DNA of 64,000 bases from Acheta domesticus (Eukaryota; Arthropoda; Insecta; Orthoptera; Gryllidae), in assembly GCA_031308135.1 (NCBI GenBank), contig JAHLJT010000631.1, positions 212,148,731 through 212,212,730 of the forward strand, in the 5' to 3' direction. A program made the position numbers and the translations under genes. The notes beneath the pieces were generated by a model. It made no database searches and was not told the origin of the DNA. It was given only the letters and a program-made list of their open reading frames with translations. Shown here piece by piece: positions 1-14,100 of this stretch (position 1 is the stretch's first letter; each line of letters starts with the position of its first letter).

Positions 1-190
1 AAAGTAGTATTTCAGTTCTACTATTAGGAACCCGAAAAATTGAGAAAAATTTTAAAACAAATGTGTTTTTGGTAGCAATATATGGCTGCTGGCAAGAGGT
101 GGAGCAAGAATGTAAAGTTTCCCCAGAAAAGAAATTAGAAAACTAATTAGTATGAGAAAGTCTTTGCCATTCTGTTGCACTACTAGTTTT
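1..190 (-). repeat. Fragment of dispersed AT-rich repeat family R
   Basis: This stretch lies in the MEIOB-like gene's intron beyond exon 5. It repeats phrases seen many times in the window: 'ctactattaggaac', a Ser/Leu-poor AT tract, 'ggctgctggcaagag', 'gaaagtctttgccattctg' and an end at 'actactagtttt'. Matching copies occur near 9200, 38300, 47300 and 49050. No coding potential is visible. Confidence 0.6.
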
Positions 191-275
191 GTTTGTTATG
201 TTTTTATGGATTGACAAATTTTATTGTTATAAAACCTACAAGGAATAGCTACTAGTACTTAGCATAAGTACTTAC

Positions 276-2064
276 GATCAACTACAGAATTTGCTAATTT
301 GTCTAAAATAGCATTAGCATGTGTAGGAGTATTCCAGGCATAATTTCTCAATGCTTCAGCTTCTGCCATATTTGGATTCTCAGTGATAATTGTTGAGCTT
401 CTATCCACAGCTACAAAGCAGCGCTTATACAAATTCCACTGTATTCTCACATCTGCTAGAAAAAGAACTAAAAAACACAACCATTAAGATAATCAATGTT
501 TTAATATTAAATTAATAAAATCAATAAGAATTATCCTTTTTTCTTTTAACATAACATTCATTTTTGTAACATTCATTTTATGTTTTGTACCTGTGTCTCG
601 AGGTTTCCAACTATCTGCTAGTTGGACAGTATCAGAATTCCAGATTTGAAATGGCAGTTCATCACTAGTATAGTCCATTACTATGACAACACGATTGGTC
701 ATTTTACGACCATCTTTAGTTGTTATGGTACGCATTGGGTCAACCTTAAAAAGTATGTTCGAGGTTTCTTTATATTTTCTAATCAAACACTGACAATGAA
801 TAAAATAAGCTGTATCTTTTGTACTCACACTTCGAACAGCCACTAAAAGATCAACAGTCTCATTCCCTATGTGTGCACCTTTACTGTGAATATCTGCTAT
901 TGTAAAAATGTTAGTGATGGGTTTTGTTGGATAGGTTTTTAATTCTAAAAAAGTAGTACAGTCATCTCCTTCATGATGGATTATTTTACCATTGGTATCT
1001 GACATTGTAAGCTGAAATGGACTGATAGAAAGATATATGTAATGTACACAAACTAAAGTAATTACACAAACATAGGTTAATTTTGATGTGTGAATATTAT
1101 AATGGTGTATTTGTAGGTGCATGTGTTGAAATTTATATACATATTTTTTCAAACCAAATTATTTACACAATAAAAGTAATTCTTGATATAAGAAACTGAA
1201 ATAAAATTTATTTTATTGTAGTTGTATTTAAAATGTCCAATAAATTACCTTGATACAAATGGTCTAAAACTGTCATTGGTTGTTCGCACTGAAATTTTAG
1301 CATTAATGATATCAACTGGAAAAGAAATGTTTTAGTTTAGATTTTCTAAGAAAATAAGGAATAAGAGTAATCAAATTTAAATTCTTCTCAAGTAACATTT
1401 TAATAATTATTCAGGTATCTTACCAACATCACCCACATGAAACAAATCAGCCAGACCATTGAGATGAGGAAGGGAACCCCAAAAGGTGATATTAATGAAA
1501 TCTTCAAGTGAATCTCTCAATGTTATATCCCATACTCCCCTCTGACCATCCAAACCTATATCAGAAATTAATGCATGAAAAAACACAGCTTTATATCAAT
1601 TCAAGTGAACAATAAATTTTATTTTGGGGGATTTGAAAATATTTTTCACAAAGGTGTATTTAGCTCCTATCTTTCTTCCAAATCGAATATATTCAGAAAT
1701 ATAAAAAAGCAATTGAAGGAAAAACACAAACGTACCCAAACAATAACACAAAAAGTACATTTCAGCAAATATCTCCACAATATCAAATCCATCACATTGT
1801 TAATATTTCAATTTTTTATTAGATTTATTTTATTTATTATTTTAATATTTTTTAATAAACGTAATTCTATCTTTACTACATAGTTTTAAGAGCCATAACA
1901 AAATTGAATTTATCAATCTGGGTCTTAAAGTAAATTTCGTACACACCTTCTTTTTTTATTTTCCTCGGTGTTTGTCTCCCAATAATAACTCCGACAATTA
2001 AATTATCAGTCAATCCAGGCTTAAGAGCATTTATTGAAACACGAGTAACTCCACCGAGAGACAT
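276..2064 (-). CDS. MEIOB: MEIOB / hold'em-like meiotic OB-fold protein, 5' five exons (partial)
   Basis: MEIOB-family proteins are RPA1-like single-strand DNA binding factors that act with SPATA22 in meiotic recombination in the nucleus. I join five exons on the minus strand: 2064-1947 (ATG), 1555-1424, 1315-1249, 1021-591 and 455-276. All have GT-AG borders and their phases agree (1,1,2,1,1), giving about 309 codons. Family-like blocks in order are VGVIIG near residue 25, ITLRDSLEDFINITFWG near 50, FHVGDV, a long OB block with VDLLVAVRSV, then PFQIWNSDTVQLADSWKPRD and DVRIQWNLYKRC. These align by eye with mammalian MEIOB (TIRDS, ASWG, RVGD, LLAQSWMPRE, DVRINFDKFRNC). The exon 4 acceptor at 1022 was chosen because it alone keeps phase; the nearer AG does not. 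The C-terminal OB domain must lie beyond position 1. No inactivating change is seen. Another RPA1-like paralogue is the alternative. Confidence 0.8.
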
Positions 2065-2159
2065 TTTAGCACATTGAAGTAATTCGTTTTAACCGCTTTT
2101 AGCGATGCGGGTGCGTTTCATTCATTTCTCTCCGGTGATCTTTCCAAGAGTCTACCTAC

Positions 2160-2240
2160 GAATCCTGGAACGCGCCCCAAAGTAATTATTATCATAAAAA
2201 TAGTTACATATTTATAATATAATTTAATAATGATAACTCA
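2160..2240 (-). repeat. Copy of a short repeat shared with 55075-55160
   Basis: Just upstream of the MEIOB-like start codon, the minus strand reads an AT-rich run of ATTAAATTATATTATAA, then GGGGCGCGTTCC. The same order of words occurs on the plus strand at about 55075-55160. It is probably the edge of an unclassified transposable element. It bounds the MEIOB 5' flank to about 100 bp of unique sequence. Confidence 0.5.
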
Positions 2241-2263
2241 TTCTTAATAACAATGCTAATTAT

Positions 2264-2339
2264 AACAACAAGAACAATAATAATAACATTAATAATAATA
2301 ATAACAATAATAACAATAACAACAACAACAACAATAACA
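2264..2339. repeat. (AAT/AAC)n microsatellite at 5' side of RLE retroelement
   Basis: Imperfect runs of aat and aac triplets directly precede the coding remnant of a non-LTR retrotransposon. With the perfect (AAT)n on the other side, they suggest insertion into, or generation of, a TAA-repeat target. Confidence 0.8.
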
Positions 2340-3162
<823 letters not shown>

Positions 3163-3344
3163 CATTATTAGTAGCGGCGGTAGCATTGGTTCTATGTGAT
3201 TGTAATTAATGACAATATGAAATAAAAAAATTAAGGAGTTTGCAATGCATTTTTACTAATAATTTTATTACGTTCGTAGAAATCATATTCTTAAGGGGAA
3301 AATTATTTAATTTTGGGTTTGTGGAAGTTGGTCGAACTGAAATA

Positions 3345-3521
3345 TATACTGCGATTTTCGTAATAGAGTCCCTAACAGAAATCAGCTGTTCATTGTTTCA
3401 TCCAATAGGGAGCTTGAACGTCACCATAGTGACGTCACTGTCGCGAAATATAAGCTGCCGATTGGATGGCAGCGAAACAGCTGATTTCTGTCAGGGACGC
3501 TGTTACGAAAATCGCAGTATA
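3345..3521. mobile_element. Foldback MITE, 'TATACTGCG' family, copy 1 (177 bp)
   Basis: The ends are TATACTGCGATTTTCGTAA and its inverse TTACGAAAATCGCAGTATA. Pairing continues inward through the 'cagaaatcagctgtt' / 'aacagctgatttctg' arms, leaving a short centre with 'gtcaccatagtgacgtcac'. It is non-coding. The same element recurs at 4337-4536, and the same ends cap the 257-bp elements at 19135 and 59932. The TA-rich flanks suggest a TA or TATA target duplication. Confidence 0.85.
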
Positions 3522-4040
3522 AAAGTTGCCAAATGTTTGTCCTCTGCTTTCTGTTTGTATTTTGTTCCCGAGGTACCGGAATGCCGTTCCGACGCGTTCC
3601 GCCAGAAATCAAGCCCTGCATGTACATCTTTAATATGGAAGAATGTGTTGATTTTCGTCACTACTCTTTGAGCACACCCGCTTTCGCAATTCTTTTAAAG
3701 AACTTCTTTAGTATGATTCACTTCGTGGTAGGATTTGTATGATTGGTTGTATTGGTTTCTAGGCGGCAGAGAGTATATATTGGCCAAAGTCTCTGATCTC
3801 GGCGTGAAACACACTATCATATACTTAAATTTGTGGCCGAAGTGGCCGAAGACATTAGTCATTATCACACATTCTGTCTTATAAAATTAATCTTTTTTAC
3901 CATCGGTAAGCCCATTTTTGAGGCTACAAGCTCTGTAAAAAGATTGACGTTTGCGAATTAGTTAAAATGATTAATTTTTATATGGTAGGAGGTGGAACAA
4001 TAACATGTCATTAGCCACTTTTAAAAAAATTATGTTTAAA

Positions 4041-4334
4041 CTTCGGTTTTTCTTTCTTGGCGCACGAGGGTGTGTCAATAAAATGGAATATCTGAAGGTA
4101 TTTCGCATCGTTCTCAGTTGTGCCGCTAGGAGACTCATGATCGCGACTGTATCGAGCAGTGCAGGCTACAAATATATAGTACAGACATTCTATATACATG
4201 GTATCTGTGGTGCAGGCGATCATGGGACTGTGCTGGCAGCACAGCACTGGCGACACAATAGAGAACGAAGCGAAATACCGTGAGATATTCGCTTTTAATG
4301 ACACCCCCCGGGCGCCAAGAAAGAAAAGTCGAAG
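4041..4334. mobile_element. Diverged foldback MITE with about 70-bp inverted arms
   Basis: The left arm starts cttcggtttttctttcttgg and the right arm ends with its inverse, ccaagaaagaaaagtcgaag. Pairing continues inward through 'ggaatatctgaaggtatttcgc' type sequence. Internal words (tatttcgc, atcgcgac, agcagtgc, gcgatcatg) match the centre of the 257-bp MITEs at 19135 and 59932, so it is a relative with different ends. It abuts the next MITE directly. Confidence 0.7.
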
Positions 4335-4336
4335 TA

Positions 4337-4536
4337 TATACTGCGAATTTCGTAACTTTGTCCCTGAATGAAATCAGCTGTTCATGGTTTCATCCAATCG
4401 GAAGCTTGAGCGTCACCATAGTGACGTCACTGTCGCGAAATATAAGCTTCTGAAAAGCTGGCCTTGAGCTTCTGATTGGATGGCAGCGAAACAGCTGATT
4501 TTTGTCAGGGACAAAGTTACGAAAATCTCAGTTATA
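4337..4536. mobile_element. Foldback MITE, 'TATACTGCG' family, copy 2
   Basis: This is the same element as 3345-3521: tatactgcgaatttcgtaa at the left, inverted at the right as ttacgaaaatctcagttata, with shared arms and centre (gtcaccatagtgacgtcac). About 20 bp extra near the centre (ctgaaaagctggccttgag) distinguishes it. It is inserted at the very edge of the preceding MITE. Confidence 0.8.
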
Positions 4537-5158
4537 TGTACGGAGTCCGGTGCCCAAACATCAAAACGATCAAAACGGCGGGAAACCTTACGCACCTGAA
4601 GTGTTCAGATGCGGTGTGCTTGGCTTGATCGTGTGCGCTGATGAGGAGGAACGCTGGTCTGGGACGAACAGGAATTCATGTGGGATCTCTTGAATGTTGG
4701 TGTGATTGGTGAAAAGAAAGGATAATTGACCGCTGGCAATGGCGAATTATTAGTGAAAGTTTCTTTTATACGTATGGAAAACGTTGAAATGAGTAAATTA
4801 TAATATTCGTCAGTTTACTTGATGTGCATTCAATTTTTACGCACGTCCTCATTATTAAATTAGTTGATGGTATAAGTTTTCAGGGCGAAACTGTGGCATA
4901 TAAAAGGGTGTAGCGGATAATTGTTATTAGTGAAAATAATTTTCAAATTTCAAGAGCAGTAATTTTATAAAAATATATGTATTTTTTCCAAATTAAGAGC
5001 GTTTTAGAATCTGCCACCCACTATTATAAAAACAATGATTCAAAAATAATGATGACACTATGATTTGGCCTTTAATAATATGAAATAAAAGATGATTATA
5101 AATTGAATGATGAAATTACAATTTTTTAGACATCCCAATTTGTAATGTGTTATATGTG

Positions 5159-8100
5159 ATGGAGGAACAACTTTTGGTTAACATATTTGAGTAAGTAAAC
5201 ACAATTTGGTTAATGGTTTATTTGTTTAGTTGTTTAATGTATTTGTATTCCATTTCAGATTATTTCCTCTTCTACATTCAACCTGTCAAGCCATAAACCT
5301 CACTTATCAAGTGCTTGATGTGAATTGTTATGAACATCAGAATGTATTAAAAAGGTGGATTTTGTCAGTTACGGAAGAATCTCATGAATGCATGTGCACA
5401 CAAGATTTTGAGGAGCCAGAAGATATGGTAAATGATATACAGTGTGCTGTAGAAAGAGCTAAAACCACTAGGAAAATAATGAGTCAAAATAAAGTCAATG
5501 ATAAGCGATTTAATAGAAGTGATGTAGCAAATTCATCATTGGAGAGCTTAGAGACTAATTGTTTTAAAGATACTAAGAAAGGAAAAGCAAATGATTCTAA
5601 GAATAAAAAGAATGAAAAGTGTACAATTAAAAGTGTAGGAAATAAAAGTAGTGCAGATGGTAGAGATATTCATACCCATCATGTGAAGCAAAGAGAACCT
5701 AAATTGAGAATGAATATTAAGATAAATAAAATACATACTTTCCAGACAACATATCAAAAAGACTTTTCTGTGAGAAATTCACACAAAACATCACAGACAA
5801 TTATAAATAGGATGAAGCATCCTGTAAAGCCATGTGCAACAACTGTGGGCATTAAAGTAGATAATGCTGCGAATGTTGACAGTTTATTAGAGAAAGTATC
5901 AACAGGTTTTTGTAAAAGTTCTGATGTAAGAATGAATTCTTTTCAGAATGTGAAGGGTGATAATTGTTTTTTACATGGTGAAATCTCTCGACGTATTGTC
6001 CATAGATGTGTTAATTTGAAAGAAGCAATGAATTCAGTCGGTGCTCCTCCAGAGTTGGTGAAGATATTAAGAACCTTCCATCAGTATGTTAATGTTGCTG
6101 ATAAGTTGCAATTGAGAAGAAAATCAAGTTGTAAACAATCTTTTTTACAAAAATTAAATGAATCGGTAAGTTAAAAATTATTTTCAGTTGTTTCTTTAAG
6201 GTACAGAAATGTAATATTTAACTGCATATGATGAAATAATTGATATAGGAACCTAGTGTGTAAATTGAATTACAATTTACACTTCTGAATAGAACTTGAC
6301 ATTTCTGCTTATGCACGTTTTGTGTCAGTGAAACGCTATTGCTCTAAATATTGCATGGCATGTATTGCATTGGATTGCATGTTCTAAATATTGTTCAAAT
6401 CTTATTTATATAATTGTGCTTATTGATAATGTGTGAATGTTATGGTCAAATTTGTAATGTTCACAGATAATAGAAGAGAAATACAGTAAATCCTCATTAA
6501 CATAAATTCCTAGAGACCGAAATAATTGGAGCTCATGTTATAAAAATTTGTGTTATCCATTTATTATAAATGTCCATATTAGTGTAATCTCTGGCTGGTA
6601 CCAAAGTGTTGTTCGTGTTAAGGGAGTTCATGATAACAAAGGTTTACTGTATTGCCACAATTCAATATTAAGGTGTGTGGGTACACGTAGCTCTCCTGGT
6701 GTTATGGGTTTCTCATTGTATCTTTAGATTGGAATTCAGATTCTCCAGAGGGATCAGATGAGTTACTCAATCCAATTACATTAATTGTACTACAGAGTAA
6801 TTGATAACTGGCAATTAAATTGATTTTGAATTTCTACAATAATGGTGCTAAAACCATGTCCTTTGCAAGTTTGTGCCAAAAATCAACTATTCTGTTTTAC
6901 AGCATATTTTGATTTAGTGGTGGTTAAAATTTCAGCTTGATTATCATCTTACAGGCATGGGTGAAGTGATCAAAAATAAATTAGTTCCTGAATATTTCAA
7001 TAATCATGTAGTTTTTATATTATTGTTAAAATGTATAACATGTCACTAGCTTGTCTGCATGTTGCTGGTAATGGAGAGTTCTAAACTCTTGTATTACGGA
7101 AAGTAATGATTGTCTTTGTGTAGGTTGGTATCCAAAGTACTAAATTCTTGCTTGTAGTCTATGGACAAGGGCTCGGAGATCAAAAGTGTTTTCAAGTAGG
7201 GCATACGTGTTTTGAAACCAGTGAAACGTACTTTCTTGAATTATTGAAAATGCTATTATTACTTTCTCGCTGACTACTTACATAGTATAGGGAAAGTATT
7301 GTAATGCTATTACTTATATGGCTATTGTAATGCTGTGGACAAAAAGCTATTTTGACAGAAAATGTAGTGTCTACCTGATATTGAATTAGTGCTACAGAAT
7401 GGCACAGAATTTCCCATATTAGTTTTCTATTTCTTTTGGTCTCAGCTAGCTACTTGGACTTGCCACATTCTCTTGCCAGCTGCAGTCTATTGCCATCCAA
7501 AGTATATTCTTTTGACATTTTAAAAAAATTTGTTTCCTAATTAGAACGGAAATATTATCCTAAGAATATTAAAGAACAGGAAAATCTTGTCCTAAATGGC
7601 AATTTTCTTTGAAAAATTTGTAGCTGTTTTTATGGAAATGGCATTTAAGCTATATTGTAAATTCAAAATTTGAACTTTTTTTTTCCATGGAAGATTTTTG
7701 GTTTTTTCAAAGACCTCATTAGAAGTCAATTGAAGTACTTTAATTCACAAATCTATTACTATTGACAAATTGCTCGATATGTACATATTACCGGTGTGAG
7801 AGATCATTAAAAAAAATTACATTTAATTTTTGTAGAAAAAACAAACAAACAAAAAAATATGCCAAAATGAACTTTACATGATATTAAAGAGTGCAATTAG
7901 CACTATCTGCTTGAAAACTTTGAAGAAAAAATTTGTTGTCATTTAAGAGGCAAAGGTGTTTGAGCGTTTCTAGGTGAGGAATTTTGAGCCAGTTTTTACA
8001 GAAAATGGTTGAGTTTTTGAGAAGCGATATGACATTATTTAAAGCACATATACTCATAAATATGATAATGTAAACAAATCGCCGCCGATGTAAACATTAA

Positions 8101-11100
8101 CCACATGAGAGACAAGTCAAAAAAAAAATTCAATTTCGTAATTTTTCAAAAAACAAAAAACGGATAGAGCAATATGGAGCTAATGCAGTCTCAGAGTACA
8201 TTAGGCACTATTCCGACGAAAATTTGAAAGAAAAATTTTACGCCATTTTCGAGAAAAGCTTTTTTTGTTATTTTTTAAAATTGAACTTATTGCATACAAT
8301 TTTGAGCGAAAACTACTAAAATGTTCAAAAAATGTACATGACCTTTTAATAGGAACTCGCTTTGGAGAACAAATTATATTTGAAGGAAATATCTATATCT
8401 TTAATTTTGTAGTTGGAAGATGCCGAAAAAACTTGAAAACTTTTTGAAATTTTGGAAAATTGTGAGTTAACCGTGAAAATCGGACCTATGCCACCTTCAT
8501 AAGTGTATTTTACTTTACTCTTACAAGTAATTTAATGAAAAAATTTGGAGCCGTTTTTGAAAATATCCGGAGGCTTCGTGTACCCCCAAATTTTGAAGAA
8601 AGTTTTTCAAAATCGCGTCGCCTTAAGTGGAACCAGATCGACCGGGGAATATTCATTTCGGAAATAAATCGTGCTTCTGGTTTAGGCGCTGTGGTTATTC
8701 AGAGACTGACGGGCGGACGAACGTTTTGCTTTCAATTGATTTCTCGGTATCAAGGACCCACAAAACGAATTCTGGCTACACCACGTCTTAGAGGAATTTT
8801 TTACTTTCCCATTTGCATACGTATATACAGGGTAATATACGTAATATAGGGAAGGTTATGTAATGCTGCGCGAAAAAAAGGCGGATTTCGAGGGAAAAAA
8901 ATAATTATCGGGCCACGAAAAAGAACTAAAGTTGCTACAGTATGACACAGGCTTTCCCTTATTAGTTTTCTATTTCCTTTGGTTTCGGCTAGCTATTCAG
9001 ACATGTCACATATTCTTGCCAGCTGCCATCTATCGCCGCCCAAATTATAAAGAGCATCAAATTTACAGAAGCGCTTAAACGCCATTTTCTTGCAAACGGT
9101 TCCAAACTTTTCAAAGAAAATTGCCATTTAGAACGAGGTTTTACTGTTTTTTAATATTCTTAAAATTTTTCCTTTCTACTATTAGGAAGCGGAAAATTTT
9201 AGAAAATGCCAAAAAAATGTACATTGGGCGGCCATAGATGGCAGTTGGCAAGAGTCTGTGGCAAGTCCGAATAGCTAGCCGAGAAAACTGAACGGGTAAG
9301 TCTGTTATTCTGTACCACCACGAGTTTTTACTTGTCTCTCACGTCGTTTACATTAACGTCAATTTGTTCACATTGATACTTTTATAAGTACATGTGCTTC
9401 AAATGATAGCTTATAAACTATTTTGAAAATTCAAAATTTTTGCTGTGCAAATGAGCCGAAAATTCCGCGTTTAGAAATGTTTAAGCGCTATTTTCTCAAG
9501 AACCGCTCCAGATAATTTCTTCAAACTTTTCGAATGGATAGTGCTAATTACACTCTTTAAGATGAAAGAAAATTAATTTTTTGTGTATCCGTTTGTGGCT
9601 TTTTCATAAATACACAAATGTAATTTTTTAAATATCTCACACGCAGTTATTGTGCGAATTTCCTGGGATTTAATAATAATAATAACAACAACTTCACCTA
9701 GGGAGTTCACGACTTTGCAGTTGGTGGTGGAGCTTGAGTACCCTCATGAGCAATGTCAGTGGTAGCCTAGCTACCGGTAGGGCCTCCCTTGCTGAATAGA
9801 TTGAATGTGAGAGGGCAGATGAAGAAGTACTCGATTTTGAGGAGAGTGGGAAGGGTCATAAACTTTTGGACTTCCTGTTATCGGCGCGAGGGAACAGGAG
9901 AGAAACTGGGTTGGCACACCAGGCCACTAATTAGAGTGGAGGCCCGAACCTTGCATTAGCCAGCAAAGGAGGCTGCCTTGAGCAGTCAGTGAAAATCCCG
10001 TAGGGTTCAGTAATGCCGACTGGCGATCAGAGGGATCCCTTGATGGGCCCTGCGGGGGGATGCCCCGAGGCCACTGTGGATCGCAGCAACGGATGGCAGG
10101 AAACAACCCAACGGTTAAGTGTGATCTGTGAACTCGAACTTACATCCTGTTTCAAGGTAGTTCAAGAAGTTTTCAAGGTATGGAGAGAGCGGAACTCGGA
10201 TATAGTAACACTTAGATGGCTATCCGGGAGACGCCGCGTCCAAGGCACAGGTGTCCACGTTTCGGCCGCCTTGCTGCGACCTTCATCAGGGCCTAGTAAT
10301 GCGTTGAGACGAACTGCGCGTGAGTTAATAAGCTTCCTCTCCACCCGTCTGCCGGTTGGTCGGGTGGTCAGCCAATGCCTTTGTCGGCATTGCGGTTTTG
10401 CGGACGTTTAATAATTTCCACGGCCTCTTTTATTCGTGCTCCCCAGCGGTCTTCTCTGGCTAGGAGGCGGGTGTTATCAAATAGAATTTCGTGGCCAGTT
10501 TTCCATGCGTGGAGGGCTAGGGCCGATTTATCCGTGTTATTATACTTGTAATGGCGAACGTGTTCACGGAGACGTTCCTCTATGGTTCGTCCCGTCTCGC
10601 CAATGTAACTGCGGCCGAAGCTGCATGGGATCGCATATACCCCTGATGACATAAAACGAGGGACGCGATCTTTCACTCGAACAAGCTTTTGCCGAGTTGT
10701 TCATGGGATTTGTAGGCCGCCTTGATGACGAAGCGGCTCAGAAGCTTGCCAATTTTATTCGTGACACCTCGTATGTATGGTAAAATGGCCATCTTGTGGT
10801 TGACATCGTCACTGGGTGTGGTGATGTCAGCAATGTTAGAGGTGGTCGTTCACATCTAGCAAACGTTGTTAATACAATTTTAGAAAACCCAAAGGAACTC
10901 CCGGAATGGCTCACGCGACATCACGTATTTGCTACCCAAAGCGGGAGACAGCTGTTTGGCGAAGAACAACAGGCCAATCACTTGTCTGCCAGTACTGCAC
11001 AAAGTTAGCAGCCATAGCTGACAAAATGTACAGACATCTAGAGAAGAATCATCTGAAGGTGGCTCCACGCATTTGCCATTCGCTGAGCAGCGAGCTACTG

Positions 11101-14100
11101 CTCGCTCGATCCCGATCAGCTGTGTTCGGCGAATGTTCTCTCCCTTTGATGTGTCCAAAAGACCGACACGCGACGGGTAGGGCGAGCGCCGTATGTTCAT
11201 CATTCGGCAAATAGCAAGCGACCCATCCACACTACTCAGGATTCGGCGAGCGGCTGCACGCTGTTCGCCAAATAGCGAACGGCGTGTAGCTACCTTGATG
11301 CCTGCTGAACAAAAAGAATGTTGTAAAGGTTCTTATTGCTGTAAGGAAATCTTGCTACTGAATAACGTCATCTTGAATGATGTAAAGAAGCGAAAACGTA
11401 ATTTGAGCATGGCTTGGATTGACAGCCAAAAAAGCCTGTGATAGTGTACCACACGATTGGATTTTCAAGACCCGGGAGATCTATCGATTTCATCCTATAC
11501 TTGTTGAATTTTGCAAGGCTAGTATGAAGTGGAGTACCTGGTTACTAATACACAGCGGAAAGGAAGCAGTAGAAATTATAAGTATTTAGATCAGCAGGGG
11601 TGTTTTAAGGAGATTCACTATCTCCTCTGCTGTTTTGCATTACTTTGATCCCACTATCTAGACAGTTGTCGCAAGCTGACTGGTTACAAGCTCCATGGTG
11701 ATGAAAGGCCAATATCATATTTGTTGATCTTGAAGTGTTAGCTAAGAATGAAGCGATTCTCTCGCAAATGCTGTCTGTCGTGAAGGACTTTACCAAACAT
11801 CTGCATGAAGTTTGGTCTTGACAAGTGTACAAAAATCAGTTGTACTATATTACAACATCTTTGATCTCGAACGACACAATGAAAGAGAGAATTCGCAGGG
11901 AGTATTACAGAGGAGTGAGACTGGTCCTGCAGTCCGCTCTGAATTCCAGGAATAAAATATCGGCAATAGGTAGTTTGGCGGTGCCTGTAACCGAATACAG
12001 TTTCGGATTAGTGGATTGGACTGAGCATGAAATTCGCATCATGGATCAAAAAACAGAAAACTGCTAACAATGCATCATGTCGCCCACCCTCGAGCTGATG
12101 TACATAGGCTTTATGTGTCACGTAAAGAAGGCGGAAGAGGCCTTAGACAAATGGCACAACGCAATAATCGGAATGGGAAAGTATGTAGTTAGCCATCAAG
12201 ATGACCCTCTATGACTCTCAGCATAATCGCTTATTACCCATATCCGCGCCCGTTCACGAGTTCCCAAATAGCCCGCCTTCAATGAAACGCTTCGGTAGCG
12301 TCTATCCACGACTCTAGCCGTTGCGCGAATCGTCACTTTTTCCACCAATAAGCTTCTGTCACCTTGCAAGCTTTTGCCCTTCCGTCAGTCACTGCTCTTC
12401 CGCTTGCTTTCCCAACTTCCGTGTCGGTAACTCCTTTAATACCATAACTTCCTTCTTAACTGTATACAGAACTCGTCTGAAGACACCGCACACCGCAACG
12501 TTACTCTCCGTATTTACCAATGCAACAACTACCATGTCAAAATAAGTATCTCAACCTAACAACGCTGGTTCTCTTAGTTTTTCTTTTGATCATCTCTCAA
12601 ATGCCTGTTTCTGGTACTAATAAGGTATTGTGGTCACCTGTGCCTCTCCCAATCCTTTTGTTTGGCACGTCACGATTTTTCATCCCAAACGATCTTAATT
12701 CTCCTCTATTGCATTTATCTGTTGCATTTCTTTTTGGATCTCTCCTTTATCCCCTTTACAATACTGGTTTCCTCCTGATTTATCTGGTTTTTGACACTTT
12801 CACGCTGGATCATCTTTTCCTTCTCCAATGTGTCCCTTCCTTCCATTTAGGTCTTGAAACGAATTCCGGTCACCATTTTCCTGTCCTGAATTTTCATTTA
12901 AATTCCGCGCGGCTTTTCCCCCGTTACCGGCCCTGGTTTAGTCGAATCTATTTAAACGCCCTAATGATTCATCTATTGTTATTGGCATTGCATTCCACAA
13001 TAAATTTGGGAAATCCACGGGCATTTGTCTGATAATGACCCGAATCAACTCGTTTTGATTATAATTTTCATCGCAAGCTTTAAAAATTGCGATGCACTAC
13101 AGCGCCTGATCTGCCATTCCTTCCGATCTTCATTTGCGATAACGTTGTGACATAATTTTGATCTCACGGAACGGAACGGCAAGATCCGGCAACCTTATCA
13201 AGGCTGCATATCACTGCTTTCGAATTTAAGCAATGATTCAAATTATTCAGAAGATGACAATTAAGTTAGTACGTACACTAATATATCTCATTAATAAGCA
13301 ATATTATCATAATTATTTTCTCTTGTTGCTATTATTTCATTATTTGTTCTATTTTATCTCCTTTAATATCCTGTTGCATTAAGAGCGAAAGGGGCGCGAA
13401 CAGTATTAATAATGTTACAGTTGACAACACTCGTCTGACGTGACGTAGGCGGAAGCTGCTTCTCCCCGCACCCCGAGTTGGGAGACGTCAAGTAAAGTCA
13501 CGCGACTAGTACGTTACATACACGCTTACACACACTACGTATATCATGTCGCGCACTTTTCAAAGAAGGAAATCCCGAACAAAATCTAATCATAATGAAA
13601 AAAGCCACTCAAACACCAATAATGCCTATCGCCTTCCAATAAGCTGTAAATTTTCATCTTAGTTCACGTTATTAGCTACAGGGACAGTTTCAGTTTTCAC
13701 CGTGTACTGTGTGTCCCACCAAGGCATGGGCTTCAGAAAATTTGCCCAAATGCGGCAAGTTGACACATCTATATATCTTACACAGTGACAGCGACGCAAA
13801 TAATGTCATCCAAGAGATCGAGATATTACTAGCGCCACACGTTGGTTTGTTACTGTACTTCAAACTCACGCCGGTCGCCCAGGAGCCTGAAAAACTCCTT
13901 AAAACAAAGCCGAAATGAATAGTTGCTCTTAGATTTGGGGCAGCTTGGCACGAGTTTGGAAGAAACGTGAGTGACGGGTGTTGAAAACACCTGTGGTGGT
14001 CCATGGCAAAACGGAAAGTGGTCGGAAGCGAGCGAAGGGTGGCGATTCGGAGCTGTTTCTCCGCCGTCGAGGGGCCGGCCGGGGAAAGAGGGAGCGGGTA

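Noticed and set aside
1012..1020. Alternative acceptor for MEIOB exon 4 at the nearer CAG
   Set aside because: It would shift the frame into a stop within 12 codons; the acceptor at 1022 keeps the frame and matches the family.
12321..13032. Long Leu/Phe/Ser-rich plus frame (170 codons)
   Set aside because: The stretch is pyrimidine-rich, so stops are rare; there are no domain motifs, and it lies in repeat-derived intron sequence.
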